DNA of 64,000 bases from Coriaria nepalensis (taxonomy: Eukaryota > Streptophyta > Magnoliopsida > Cucurbitales > Coriariaceae). The stretch covers positions 503,501-567,500 of the forward strand of contig CP114492.1 of assembly GCA_027186245.1 (NCBI GenBank), read 5' to 3'. The position numbers were made by a program, and so were the translations under genes. This document shows, piece after piece, positions 47,283 through 57,960 of this stretch (its first letter is position 1; each line of letters opens with the position of its first letter). A model generated the notes under the pieces. The model had not been told where the DNA came from, did no database searches, and saw only the letters and a program-made list of their open reading frames with translations.

Positions 47283-48173
47283 AGCTCGATAGTGGAGTAA
47301 AATGGCGTGGAGTGTTCAAAAGTTGGTTAAGAGATATTTTTTTTCCTTCTTCCGTACATTAATATATGTATGTTTCGTAATCACTTTCTCAAACTACATT
47401 ATCTCCCCTGAACTTTCAATAATTATACTAAAGCTCCTCAAGTTCGAGAACTTAATTATAATACTCGAATTACCTCCTATTTATATTTTTCACTTTGTAT
47501 CCATATCTAAGTTTTAAATTAAATATAAAGTTAAGGCGTTTGGCTAGAGCATGATTTTCATTCTTTATGGGATAAAAAAATGATTCTCACAAATTTTATA
47601 AATCAAACATTTTTCGATAAAAATAAAATTATTTATTTATTTACATAATTTTTTTTATATATTATTTAAAAAAATGCTCGTGCAACTCCATTACTTTCTC
47701 TATACACGTGGCATTCTCGACGTATTTGATCTAGCATTACAAACTACATTTTAGGTTTTCAAGTTGGAGTTATCAAGATTCTAATTTGTCTCCTGATCTA
47801 ATAAATATATAATTTGCACAATTTGAGTGATGCATAAGATATTGAAGACCCAAAATTAATGGAGAGAGAGCAGGAAGATTACTTCATTTTTTTTTGTACA
47901 AGGTATACTACATATAGCAAAAACACATGACCAAAGTTCAAAATAGACTTTGAGATAAGACCCTTTTTTTCCCCCACTAAAGCACTAATAAATAAAATTC
48001 AAGTTACATTTAGACAAAGGCGGAATAAGAATGACATCATCATGCAAGAACCAACGAAAAAAAGAAAAGAGGATCATACATAAAAGTTGAAGCTTTCTTA
48101 TGTTCTTGGGTAGTTCCTACAAAAAACCCATCAGCCCAGAAGAACTATAATTTCACCTCTATATGTTGCAGAA
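47283..48173. other. Intergenic; SnRK2 3' side
   Basis: No gene. AT-rich; the right part is probably the SnRK2 3' UTR. Confidence 0.6.
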
Positions 48174-51100
48174 TCAAATTGCATACACAATCTCTCCACT
48201 GCTATCAATATCGAGCTCAGATTCATCATCAAGATCGTCCATGTCATCATCATCCATATCAAAGTTATCATTCATGTACTGGTTAAGAGTTTGGGTCCCG
48301 ACGGCTGGTATTGTAGCCTCGGAAATAATACGCATGATTTCATCACTGCTCTGCATTGGTTGATCCGGCTCTTCAAATTGGCTGTCCATTGTGTTTCCAT
48401 CCATTAGATCTGATGGTAGGTTCTTTAGAAACCACTCATGGTTTCTGATCTCAGGAATTGTAATTCTCTGTTTCACAAAAGAATTACCCAATATAATGAG
48501 ACATGTGTAAACTTCAGTTTTAGGCTCTACTTTGGAAACGGACTCCAGTTTGAGACTACGGAAAATTAGGTTTCTTTAAAGAACATACCCTAGCAGGATC
48601 TGCAAGGAATATTCTAGAGATGAGGTGACAACATTCAGGAGATATTTGAATGTCTTCCGGAATAGAGTACTGAACGCTAAGAATTCTCTGCATGGAGGGC
48701 AATAGAGGAGTCTTTAATTTGAGAAGAATGAGATAAGAAATATTATTAATGTTTAGGAGGTGAGAATGACATACTTGTATCGTCTTTCGGAAATCTTTTG
48801 GTACATCTGGGTCCTCAAAAGGATATGCTCCCACAAGCATAACATATAGGGTCACCCCACATGACCATACATCTGCAATCTGATAACGTAAGGCTTTATG
48901 GAATCAGTAAGGGTTAGAATTCATGGAAAATCACGGAATACTGAAATCTTAACCTTCTTACAACTTTTTTTTTTTTTTTTGGCAGACTGCATCTAAATTG
49001 TAAGAGACCACAAAGCAACTAGCCTAAACATATTGGAGTCTCAAATTTTTTTTTGTCAAATGCCTCTAACGCCTATTGCCCTGATTAAAAAAAGTTATCT
49101 ATTACCTCAGAAGGAGAAGTAGACCAAATTTAGAACCATAAAACTTCAAGGAAAAGTACCAAAATGTGTAAACCGAGTTGGCTTAGGGAGATGAATACAG
49201 CAGGCATATTTCATTCCATCCCTGACTATGCCACTTTATTAGTTCAACCATTTGAATCGAGAATGATAGACGGTTACTACTTCTTGTTATAAGGAAAGGC
49301 AGGACCTTAGGACAGATACGATGCCTGTGATTTTTTACCTTGCCATCATATTCTTGCCTCAATAATACTTCTGGAGCAATGTAAGCAGGGGTTCCCACTG
49401 TTGATTTCGGTTGAGAATGAAGCACAGAAGACTGACAAAATACAAGTAATTTAGATCTTCAAGGATATTGAGGAAACACGGCGTTAAAAAGCATATATCC
49501 AATACTACTACCAAGTGCAAACTACTATAATATGTCTTAACAAAAAAAAAAGAACAGCCAACCAAGATGCCATCAAACTGTCCCATAGGCCTTGAGCAAC
49601 TTCATAAATGTCGAACGGGATGACAGTAAAGACAGCCAACATTAGCATTGTGAGCTCAAGTGACAGGTTTTCTTTCCAAGGAAAAAGACAGCAAGAGGCG
49701 AAGAACAAACTTAGATAACAAGGTCAAAAATTATTTTCAACAAAAGACAAGTAGTACCTTTGAGTACCCAAAATCACATATCTTCAGCCGAGGTGCAGGA
49801 CTTCCATCTAACAAAGTGTTCTCCAACTTCAAGTCTCGGTGACATACTTGCTTCATCAAGTAAGAAGAAAAAGAGAGGGAATAAGTTTTCTACTTCTCTT
49901 CGAGTATGGGGAACACCGAGTTAAAAAAGCTATAGTTTCAGGTTGAGGACAATTGGTTAAAGTACCATAGCATGGCAGTAGCTGACTCCGGATATGAGTT
50001 GTTGAAAAAAAAAGCGAGCCTTCAGAAGAAACAAGAGTGAAACATGAATACATTACATGGGAACTAAAATAAAAATATATCAAGATAATCTAATCCAAAA
50101 CCTCGTCTTCACTAAAGCGCCCTGCTTTGCATATCCGCTCAAAGAGCTCTCCTCCAGACGCATATTCCATTACAATTGCCAAATGAGTAGGTGTCAAAAT
50201 GATCTATGCAGTTGAGTATAAAGGAAACCATTGTGAATAAATGGGGGCACTTAAATGAAATCATAACCAATTTAGACATTTCAGAATAAACTAACCTCTT
50301 TGAACCTGACAATATTCAGGTGCCTCAAATCCCTATGGTTGATGATTTCTCTCTGGACATTTTCATCTATCTGCAACACATAACACCACAATAAGAAAAA
50401 AAAACAATCATCCGTGATATCCATGACTAGTCAAGCAATTTTGTCAAAATAGAACCAGATCAAGTAACTCGCTCTCTCTCTCTCACACACACTCTCACTG
50501 GGGTTATTTTTTCCACCTCTATTACTTCACTACCACCTAATCCATACTCCACTAAAGTGAGCTACCTTTTTTAAACGAAATTGGGGAAAATACACAGAAA
50601 AAGGGTGGGGGAAAATCAGACACTCCCACAACCCAAAAAGATGCCTTTAACATCTCAATCTCTAAAGGGGAAACAAAACAGAAACACCAAAAATGGGGGG
50701 GATGTAAATGGAGATATTCCCATAGATGCCCAAAAATAAAACCGGATTTGGAGGGCTAATATTTCAATTTGTCAAATGAGCTACTCTCTCTCAAATAAAA
50801 AAAGAGATCTGAATGTTTAAAGATTTTAGTTAAAGTGGTAAAAAATTACTTTAACATTATTTAATTAAGATTTCTTTATTTAACTCACTTCAACTAACTT
50901 CAACTAAAACTCTTTTTATTTATTTAAGATCTAATAATTTCAAGGAGATCATTTGACAAATTGAAATATCAACCCCCAAAACGGAGCGACAGTTTAATAG
51001 TTCCTAAGTATGGAAACCAAAATCTAAACGGCAAAACACAAAATAGATTAATAGCGAAAGAAAAAGACAAAGCCGCAACGAAATGTCTATTTATACACAT

Positions 51101-51333
51101 AAAAATTAAAGATGATAACTTGTTAAGATATTTGGTTAAGAGATTCCAAAACTAACCTTATCACCTCGCTCGATATACTTGACAGCGACGAGCTCTCTGG
51201 TATGCTTATCCGTCATTAACCTAGCAACACCGAAGTTTCCTGAGCCAATATCTCGGACGAAATCGTACCGGTCACTGACATGCATAATCGGTATATCCAA
51301 ACCTGTCACCGGCGGCACCGTCGAGCGATCCAT
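48174..51333 (-). CDS. SnRK2 protein kinase, subclass III (ABA-activated type)
   Basis: Nine exons: 51333..51157, 50370..50296, 50203..50102, 50019..49966, 49850..49758, 49431..49339, 48879..48775, 48687..48589, 48467..48174; GT-AG, phases agree, 363 residues. Seen: glycine loop GSGNFG (30-35), ATP Lys52 in VAVKYIERG, catalytic HRDLKLEN (Asp142), DFG (162-164), activation loop [20 protein letters not shown] with the phospho-Ser equivalent Ser177, SnRK2 box [16 protein letters not shown], and an acidic C terminus ([18 protein letters not shown]) ending SSGEIVYAI. Known: the acidic domain II marks ABA-responsive SnRK2s bound by PP2C phosphatases; targets include ABF transcription factors and SLAC1. 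It resembles SnRK2.2/2.3 more than OST1. One oddity: RHLNIV in place of the usual RHPNIV. Confidence 0.95.
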
Positions 51334-52006
51334 TTCTCACACCTTCTCCGGTTCCCCTAACTAACCAGAGGAACTCGATCACATAAGAGAAGTCGAAGCT
51401 CGTTGACCTAAACAAACTCTACCAGCTACAGATATAGATTACACTTCTGATCTGGTCCGGCACGCAGATCAATAATGACTTGACTGACTCGTCTCGGAGG
51501 ATCGCCGGCGACGCCGTGTCTTAATCGGAGTGAAAATTTTCCGGTTTGGCACCTGAGATCTCTCCGGTTTCAGTAACAACAAACTCTAGAGAGAGATTTA
51601 TCCCTAAACGGCGACGGATTGAAAATATCTGAGAGCTGAAGAAAAAAAAAAAAAAAAGAAGAATCTCTGAAGAAAACGAGACGGTGAGCTGATGGTAATA
51701 TATATTTTCTTCGAAGGTGGGGAAGGAGATGAAAGCGACGTCGTTCTAAACTGTGTGGTGATATAGGCGGTGCTGGTTGGTTGCTTGTACCAACTGTTTT
51801 GTCCAATAAAAGAAAGATTAAATTGAAATGACGAAAATATCCCGATTTAGATAATTCTCATATTTCTCAGGTTCTTAAGTCGAGCGAACAGAAAAATTAC
51901 TGTATGTATATTAAATAAGATTATAATAAAAATTAATTACTTTCATGTATTTATAATTATGATTCTATTTTGATATATATTATGTAAATATAAAATACTT
52001 TTGATC
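51334..52006. other. SnRK2 promoter/leader region
   Basis: The first 470 bp are GC-richer and contain purine/pyrimidine tracts consistent with a 5' leader on the minus strand. No further gene. Confidence 0.5.
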
Positions 52007-52755
52007 AAGTGCACGGGGTGTTAAAATGGGCCGTCTGTCCAGTTCGTCTCGGCTTTTTCAGAGTTTTTCATTATTTGGGATCGGGCCGGGCCTGGCATAG
52101 AAAAAAAAAAGGTCAGGCTGGGCTTGGGCTATTTTGAAAATATATATTCGGGCTCGGTCCAAAAAGTCCTTCGGATTTATTCCGGGCTTAATATGGGTCG
52201 GGTTCAACCGGGTTTTACTGAGCCTAAAATAGGACCGACCCTTTTAAAATAAAATATTCATAATAAATTATTATTAAAATAAGAGAGATTATTTGAGATT
52301 AAGGAATAAGGATAAGAGAGATAATAAGAAATAAGGATAAAAGATTGAGATTAATAATAAAAAAATTATGGATTATAGAAAAATTAAGATTAATTATAAA
52401 TTAGACTATTAAAAGATTAGATAAGAGATTGAGAGAGAGAGAATGTGAGGAAAAATTAGAATAAAAGAGTGAATATTTATAAAAAAAATTCAGGTGAGGG
52501 GAAAATTTAAAAATTATTATTATGAAAGGGGTAAAATAAAAAAAAGTTTAAGAATTTTTTTTAATTTAATTTCTTCATAGAGGAGCCCTGTTGGGCATGG
52601 TCCAACCAGGCTTGTATACCGGGTTGGGTTAGGCCGGCCCTCCGAACTTGACCCGACTCAAATAAAAATGAGATGAGTCAGGCTTAAGGTTGAATTTTTC
52701 TCCAAACTACGAGCCAAGCTAAAAAACTCAGCTCATTTTAATACCTTTAGCACTT
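52007..52755. mobile_element. TIR-flanked, hAT-like non-autonomous element (749 bp)
   Basis: Seen: the left end AAGTGCACGGGGTGTTAAAA(TGGGC) matches the reverse complement of the right end AAGTGCTAAAGGTATTAAAA(TGAGC) at about 19 of 25 bases. Repeated GGGCCGGGCC-, GGGCTTGGGC- and GGTCGGGTT-type words lie near both ends, with an AT-rich core. The GGTGTTAAAATGGGC end is typical of plant hAT-type non-autonomous copies. No clear 8-bp direct duplication was found, so the exact borders are uncertain; the outermost AAGTGC may be outside the true TIR. Confidence 0.55.
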
Positions 52756-54160
52756 ACTTGGGCCACTTTATATTAATCAGACGGAAGGTTGTGGTTGCCT
52801 CGTACGGAAAAAAGGGACAGAGTTGTTTTAATGGAACTCACAGACAAAAGAAACTTATCTGTGTGCGTGTAAATTGTAATTAAATGATGAGTATTATTTA
52901 CATTATTAGTGAGTAAAATTAATGATGTGATAAGGTAAAGTTAAGAGCTGGTTAAACAAGGGTAAATTTGTAATATTAAGGTAGAGACTGTCCACTAAAA
53001 TGGATTAGAATCTCGGGACCAGTGAAAACAAAAAGGAGAAGCTACTAATTACTTGCTTTTGCAAATACTAAATAGTAATTAATTAACAACTACATTAATT
53101 AATTAATTAATTAATGCAACCCCCTGCTAGCAGATATTTTTTTTATTAATAATTATTATAAAGTCCATATCTTTTAATAAATTATTATCAACTTGGAGTC
53201 CATACAATAATAATTAGAATCATATTATATATATATATATATATATATATTTGAAATAATAAAATTACCTTAGTTGGATTATTTTAAATAAAATAAAATA
53301 AAAATAAAAATTATAATAAAATATATTATAAAAAATAATATTTTTGATATTGAATTTTTTATCTTCTTGGATCAAGGTTAGAGCTTTCATTATAAGAAAC
53401 TTAATGATTCCATAATCAAATGTATTTAGATTCCCTCTGTAAACTTATGTTTCAATCTGGGGGGTTTTATTGTTGTGTTCTATTTGATTTGAATCAAGGA
53501 TTGGTCTTTTCAATTTTTGTACAGTGGTTTTGTAAGCTATGGCCTGGGGGGCACTTGATAGGAAGCTTGACAGAAGGAGATGGAGAAATCTTCTTCAGTA
53601 AAAATATAATATAAGGAAGATGAATAAAAGGGACAGCTTTTTTGTTTTTGTGGGGTTAATTTTTATGAAAAGTTAATCTATAGTTAGTTGAGATATATTA
53701 TCTATTTTAATTAATTTTTTAAAATTTATTTAAATAATTAAATACATAAATCAATAAAATATTGATTCGAATTTTTATTTATTATTTATTATTTATATAA
53801 TTAAATAATTTGAATTCTAACCAAATCGTAATAAAGTGTTATGACCTAACCTAAGAGGTACACACACCGCACAACCCAAGTTCATAACAAAACGAAATGA
53901 TCCAAGTACCGTTTGGGCTTGAGTTGAGGTTTAGCCCATATCAATAGCCCAATATAAGCTTTATGCAGCCCAATTTATTTTTTCACTTTCATATTTATTT
54001 TTATAAATATATATAAAAATTTAATTCACTAGATTATTATTATTTTTCCATAATTGTCCGTTTCTCTGTTTATAATTCACATTGCTTCCTGGAAGAAAAA
54101 GAAAAAAAGAAAAAAATCCGTTTTTTTCTTCACCCAACTGCGCGCTTAGACCAAACCCAC
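52756..54160. other. Intergenic; SWIB gene promoter side
   Basis: AT-rich, with (TTAA)n at about 53085-53115 and (TA)n at 53227-53250. Near 53910-53980 several GGGCT/GCCCA words resemble site II promoter elements upstream of the SWIB gene. A 64-codon frame at 53420-53614 shows no recognisable domain. Confidence 0.55.
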
Positions 54161-54217
54161 CCGCCCCCCCCCCCCCCCCCCTCCCCCCCCTTCCCCCCCC
54201 CCCCCCCGCCCCCCCCC
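54161..54217. repeat. Poly-C tract upstream of the SWIB gene
   Basis: About 57 bp almost wholly C (interrupted by single G, T or TT), ending 58 bp before the SWIB ATG. It has several runs long enough for a G-quadruplex on the minus strand and an i-motif on the plus strand. Its exact length is doubtful because homopolymers are error-prone. Confidence 0.9.
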
Positions 54218-54274
54218 TATAGAAGCAGTAAATTCCGCCATAAATTTAATCGGCTTGGATTTCGATAGGCCGAA

Positions 54275-57204
54275 ATGGTATCGGACTCGGAGCTTATCGA
54301 GCGGCTCCGGGAGTTTCTGCGGAATTCGGACCTCGACACGACGACGACTGGTATTGTCCGGCGTAAACTCGAGGAGGATTTTGGAGTCGATTTGTCGTAT
54401 AAGAAGCAGTTTATTAGGGAACAGGTCGACTTGTTCCTCCAAGGCCAGCACGAAAACGCTGAGGAAGAAACTGAGGATGGTGAAGAAGGTAATGATGAGG
54501 TGAAGGAAGAAGAAGAAAATGATGAAGAAGATGAAGATGATGATAAAGAGTTAGAGTCGGTGAGTAACGGCAAGGGTAAAAGGTCTGTTGTCAATCACTT
54601 TTTTTTTCCGATACGGATTTGGTTGTTTGAAATTGAATGCCAAGGAATTAGATTTCGAATGATGAAACATTTTCCAAGAAAATGTGATTCAAGGATTATT
54701 CATTCTTGCATGTTCTCTTTAGGGCTTGATTTGGCATAGTTGCTGCGTTGTTTAGGCAATGATTTAAGCTTTTTCTTAGATGTATCTTTTCAGGCAATTT
54801 TGGGTATTATGATAATTAATTTATACTCATATTTGTTGCTTTCTAGGTAAAAAGTTGAGGATTATAGTGTGCTAGATTCTTGTGTTATGTGTATAGTCTT
54901 GTTATTCTTTGCTTGATTAGTCAGTAACGGTGATGGAGTTTATTATTAGTTAAGCTACTTTACTTGTATGGCTGAATTTGCTTATGAAAATAAATAATTT
55001 ATTTTTTTCTTCTGTTAATTGAAAAAAGATATAGGAAAGGAACTGAACAGAAATTACTAAGAAAATCTGTTTGAATCTGAACAGGTCACGATTAATCCAG
55101 CATCCGTCATTGCTGTGGATCGCATCTCCGACCCAGATTAACTCTTATGTTTTGGAAAGAAAAAGACTAGTCTTTTGAAAATGATTTTGTCCTCTAATCC
55201 ACTTCCCCCTTCCTTCATATTTTTCTCTTTTTTTTTTGGACTGCCTATGGCTTGAGGTTAAAATATGGAAAGTCTTTCCAAAAAAGGAATCTTTCATCAC
55301 TAAGTACTAAATTATTAGTTTCGCTCAAATAAGTGTAAGTTTGTAACTTAGTAGGCTGTTGGGCTTGTATCTTTCTCTCTCTCTAGAAAAACTCAGCCGA
55401 ACGTTGTTGTCCATTTTTTTCCAAGCTCTCATTTTGTTTTTGATAAGTTGATTATGAATTTCGGTTTTGCCATCCATTCATTCACAAAGATATTCAATCT
55501 GTCCCTGTGGTTCCAACACAGTTATACATATTGAGATATCTTGAGAGGTTAGTTAAATTATTTTTCTTAAGAAAAGGAGTGTTTTATATAAACCACAATG
55601 GCTTTTCTTATTGCTTCCACTGCGTTTTAGATTTCTTTTTTTTTTTATAAGGGAAACAGAAATCCTTGAGCATTCAGGAACAGTGAATACCCAATTTAAC
55701 TGTTTTGTCCAAGATTTCATGTGTATGATCTGCAATGACCAATTTTCCAACATGTAAGACGAAATAAACACTATGCTAGTGATAGTACATAAGGACTTCT
55801 GGAAATTTGTTCCAGATTTTGAAAAACCTGTAGGGAAGTATCTTCTGGTTATTCCCTAATTTATGACTATACCATTTTTCCAACATGTTTAATAAAATTT
55901 TCTCTCACAACCCTTTCCAGTGTTGAGAGCCTAAACTTTCTGTATTAATTATATTATTCTTTTATCTGATGATTCAGGTCTAAAAAGCTTGATAATGAGG
56001 TGAAGAAAAGAGGGGGTGGCGGCTTTTGCAAACTGTGTAGCCTTTCGCCACAACTGCAGGAATTTGTCGGGGTGCCCGAAATGGCAAGGACAGAGGTATG
56101 TCCAGAAATCATATCTGACAATGCTGAATTGGTATTATGATATCACTGTTACTGTTACTGAAAATATTTCTTAATAATCTTGGCTGTAGGTTGTGAAGCG
56201 AATGTGGGCTTATATCAAAGAGAAAGATTTGCAAGACCCAAGTAATAGGAGAAACATAGTCTGCGATGAATCATTGCGTCCTCTCTTTGGTGTTAATTCC
56301 ATTAATATGTTTCAAATGAACAAAGCATTAGCAAAGCATATATGGCCCTTGGATTCAAATGATGGTATACTTTTGGCCCTTTGCTTTTCATATATATGTG
56401 GTTTTCTGCTTATTTTGGAAGGTTTCAATAACGAGTTTCTGCAAAATATATCTACCTTAACCTTTTTCTTTCCAACATAGTTATTCCAGTGAAGTCAGTG
56501 CCAAAGGAAAAGCCTGGACCTAAAGAAAAGCAACGAAAGAAAAAAAGGGACGAAGAAGGTAGGAAGCTAATAAAATGATGCTTTGCTGTGAAAAATTGAT
56601 TCTTGAGAAAAGGATATGACTTGGATGGTTAATTATTTAACTCAATACTCAGCTAAATAGTGATTCCTACCTAATCATTCTCACTTCAGATTCAGATTCA
56701 GATTCAGATTCAGATGAGTCCAAACAGAAAGAAAAACGGCAGAAGGGGGGAGGCAAAACAGGTTTTCTCGCACCTCTCCAACTCTCTGATGCCCTAAGAA
56801 AGTTTCTTGGTACCGGAGAAAGTGAATTATCACGATCTGGAGTTGTTAAAAGAATGTGGGATTACATAAAGCAAAAAAACCTCCAGGTAAATAGGCATTC
56901 CTCTTTGAATCATCACATGATGCTACAGGCCTTAACACACACAAAGTGAAGTTCAATTGTACTCTATTAGCTTCCCGGTCGTCCAAGTTATTGATATGAC
57001 TATGAAGCAATTATCACTTTACTTATCTGGCAGTGCTTTACTCACTTATTATTTGTGTTCTTGGTTTTTATTTTAATGAAGGATCCTCTTGACAAGAGGA
57101 TGATTATCTGTGACGAAAAGCTGAAGGAGTTATTCTACGTAGACACTTTCACGGGCTTCACAGTGTCCAAGCTCCTGGCATCTCATCTTACTAGGGCAAT
57201 ATAA
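54275..57204 (+). CDS. DEK-C plus double SWIB/MDM2 domain protein (UAF30-like)
   Basis: Six exons: 54275..54582, 55978..56095, 56190..56364, 56481..56558, 56690..56886, 57082..57204; GT-AG, phases agree, 332 residues. Seen: DEK-C-type helix bundle at 1-55 (VSDSELIERLREFL, IVRRKLEEDFGVDLSYKKQF), a long acidic stretch (about 60-95), SWIB domain 1 at about 113-197 (LQEFVGVPEMARTEVVKRMW, RNIVCDESLRPLFGV), a Lys-rich linker, a (DS)n run DSDSDSDSDESK, and SWIB domain 2 at about 248-331 (LAPLQLSDALRKFLG, GVVKRMWDYIKQKNLQDP, MIICDEKLKELFYV). Known: SWIB domains occur in SWI/SNF and in the yeast Pol I upstream activation factor subunit UAF30. Inference: nuclear chromatin or transcription role. Intron 1 is long (about 1.4 kb). 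Confidence 0.92.
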
Positions 57205-57960
57205 CAATTTGCTTCTTCAACAATGTGGGTCTATATATATATATATATATATATACCAATGCAGGAGACTAGAGTTTTACCTTTTAGATTTAGCTCTAGC
57301 TTTAATATTACTTCTTTTTCAAGGGGTGGAGGTGTTTTCTGTTTCTTCCTCTAGATTCATGAGAAACGGAAAGAAACCAGTTTTGTGATTACTACTGCGG
57401 CTTTGCAGTTTGCTCTTAAGTTATGGCAAGTTTTTCTTATCTCTGTTTATGAAGGAAAAAAAAAAAAGTTGTGCAAAAACTAAGCTTTGATTCGTTTGTT
57501 TGGTGAACTGTTGAGGGATTCAATCTAAAATATTGAGATAACAATTCAGATATTTAATCATCTGGAAACACAATCCAAACCGAGGCTAATACTAACCGAA
57601 CCGAATTCGGGAGATTAGTACTAAACAACCACCTGCGTTATAAATGTAATTTAGTCTCCGCGGATATTAATTTGGGCTCATGGACGCTGGAGCTATTGGG
57701 CCTCTCACCTAAGCCCAATATAGCAATCCGGCTAACCGCAGCAAACCGCACTATTTGTCACCCGCCCTTCTCCGGAATCCATTTCACTTTCCCTCGCTAC
57801 TCTCTTTCTCTTCTCTCTCTCTCTTTTCTGAGCAGCCTGAGGCCTGAGATTAAGGTCCTGTAAACCTATATATTCAAGCTTAATGAATCCGAGTTTACAA
57901 AACAGAAATTAGTTTTGTTTGGAAAAATCTCATCTTACGATCCCTATCTCGATCCGAAAC
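57205..57960. promoter_or_regulatory. Intergenic; misato promoter with site II-like motifs
   Basis: (TA)n at 57233-57254 is in the SWIB 3' side. At 57674-57720 GGGCTC, TTGGGCC and AAGCCCA occur within 50 bp, as in promoters of plant housekeeping genes, followed by a CT-rich leader near 57790-57830. Confidence 0.55.

Noticed and set aside
53420..53614. 64-codon plus-strand frame upstream of the SWIB gene
   Set aside because: No recognisable domain; isolated in AT-rich spacer.
54217..54594. Minus-strand frame opposite SWIB exon 1
   Set aside because: Ser-rich shadow of the acidic coding region on the plus strand.
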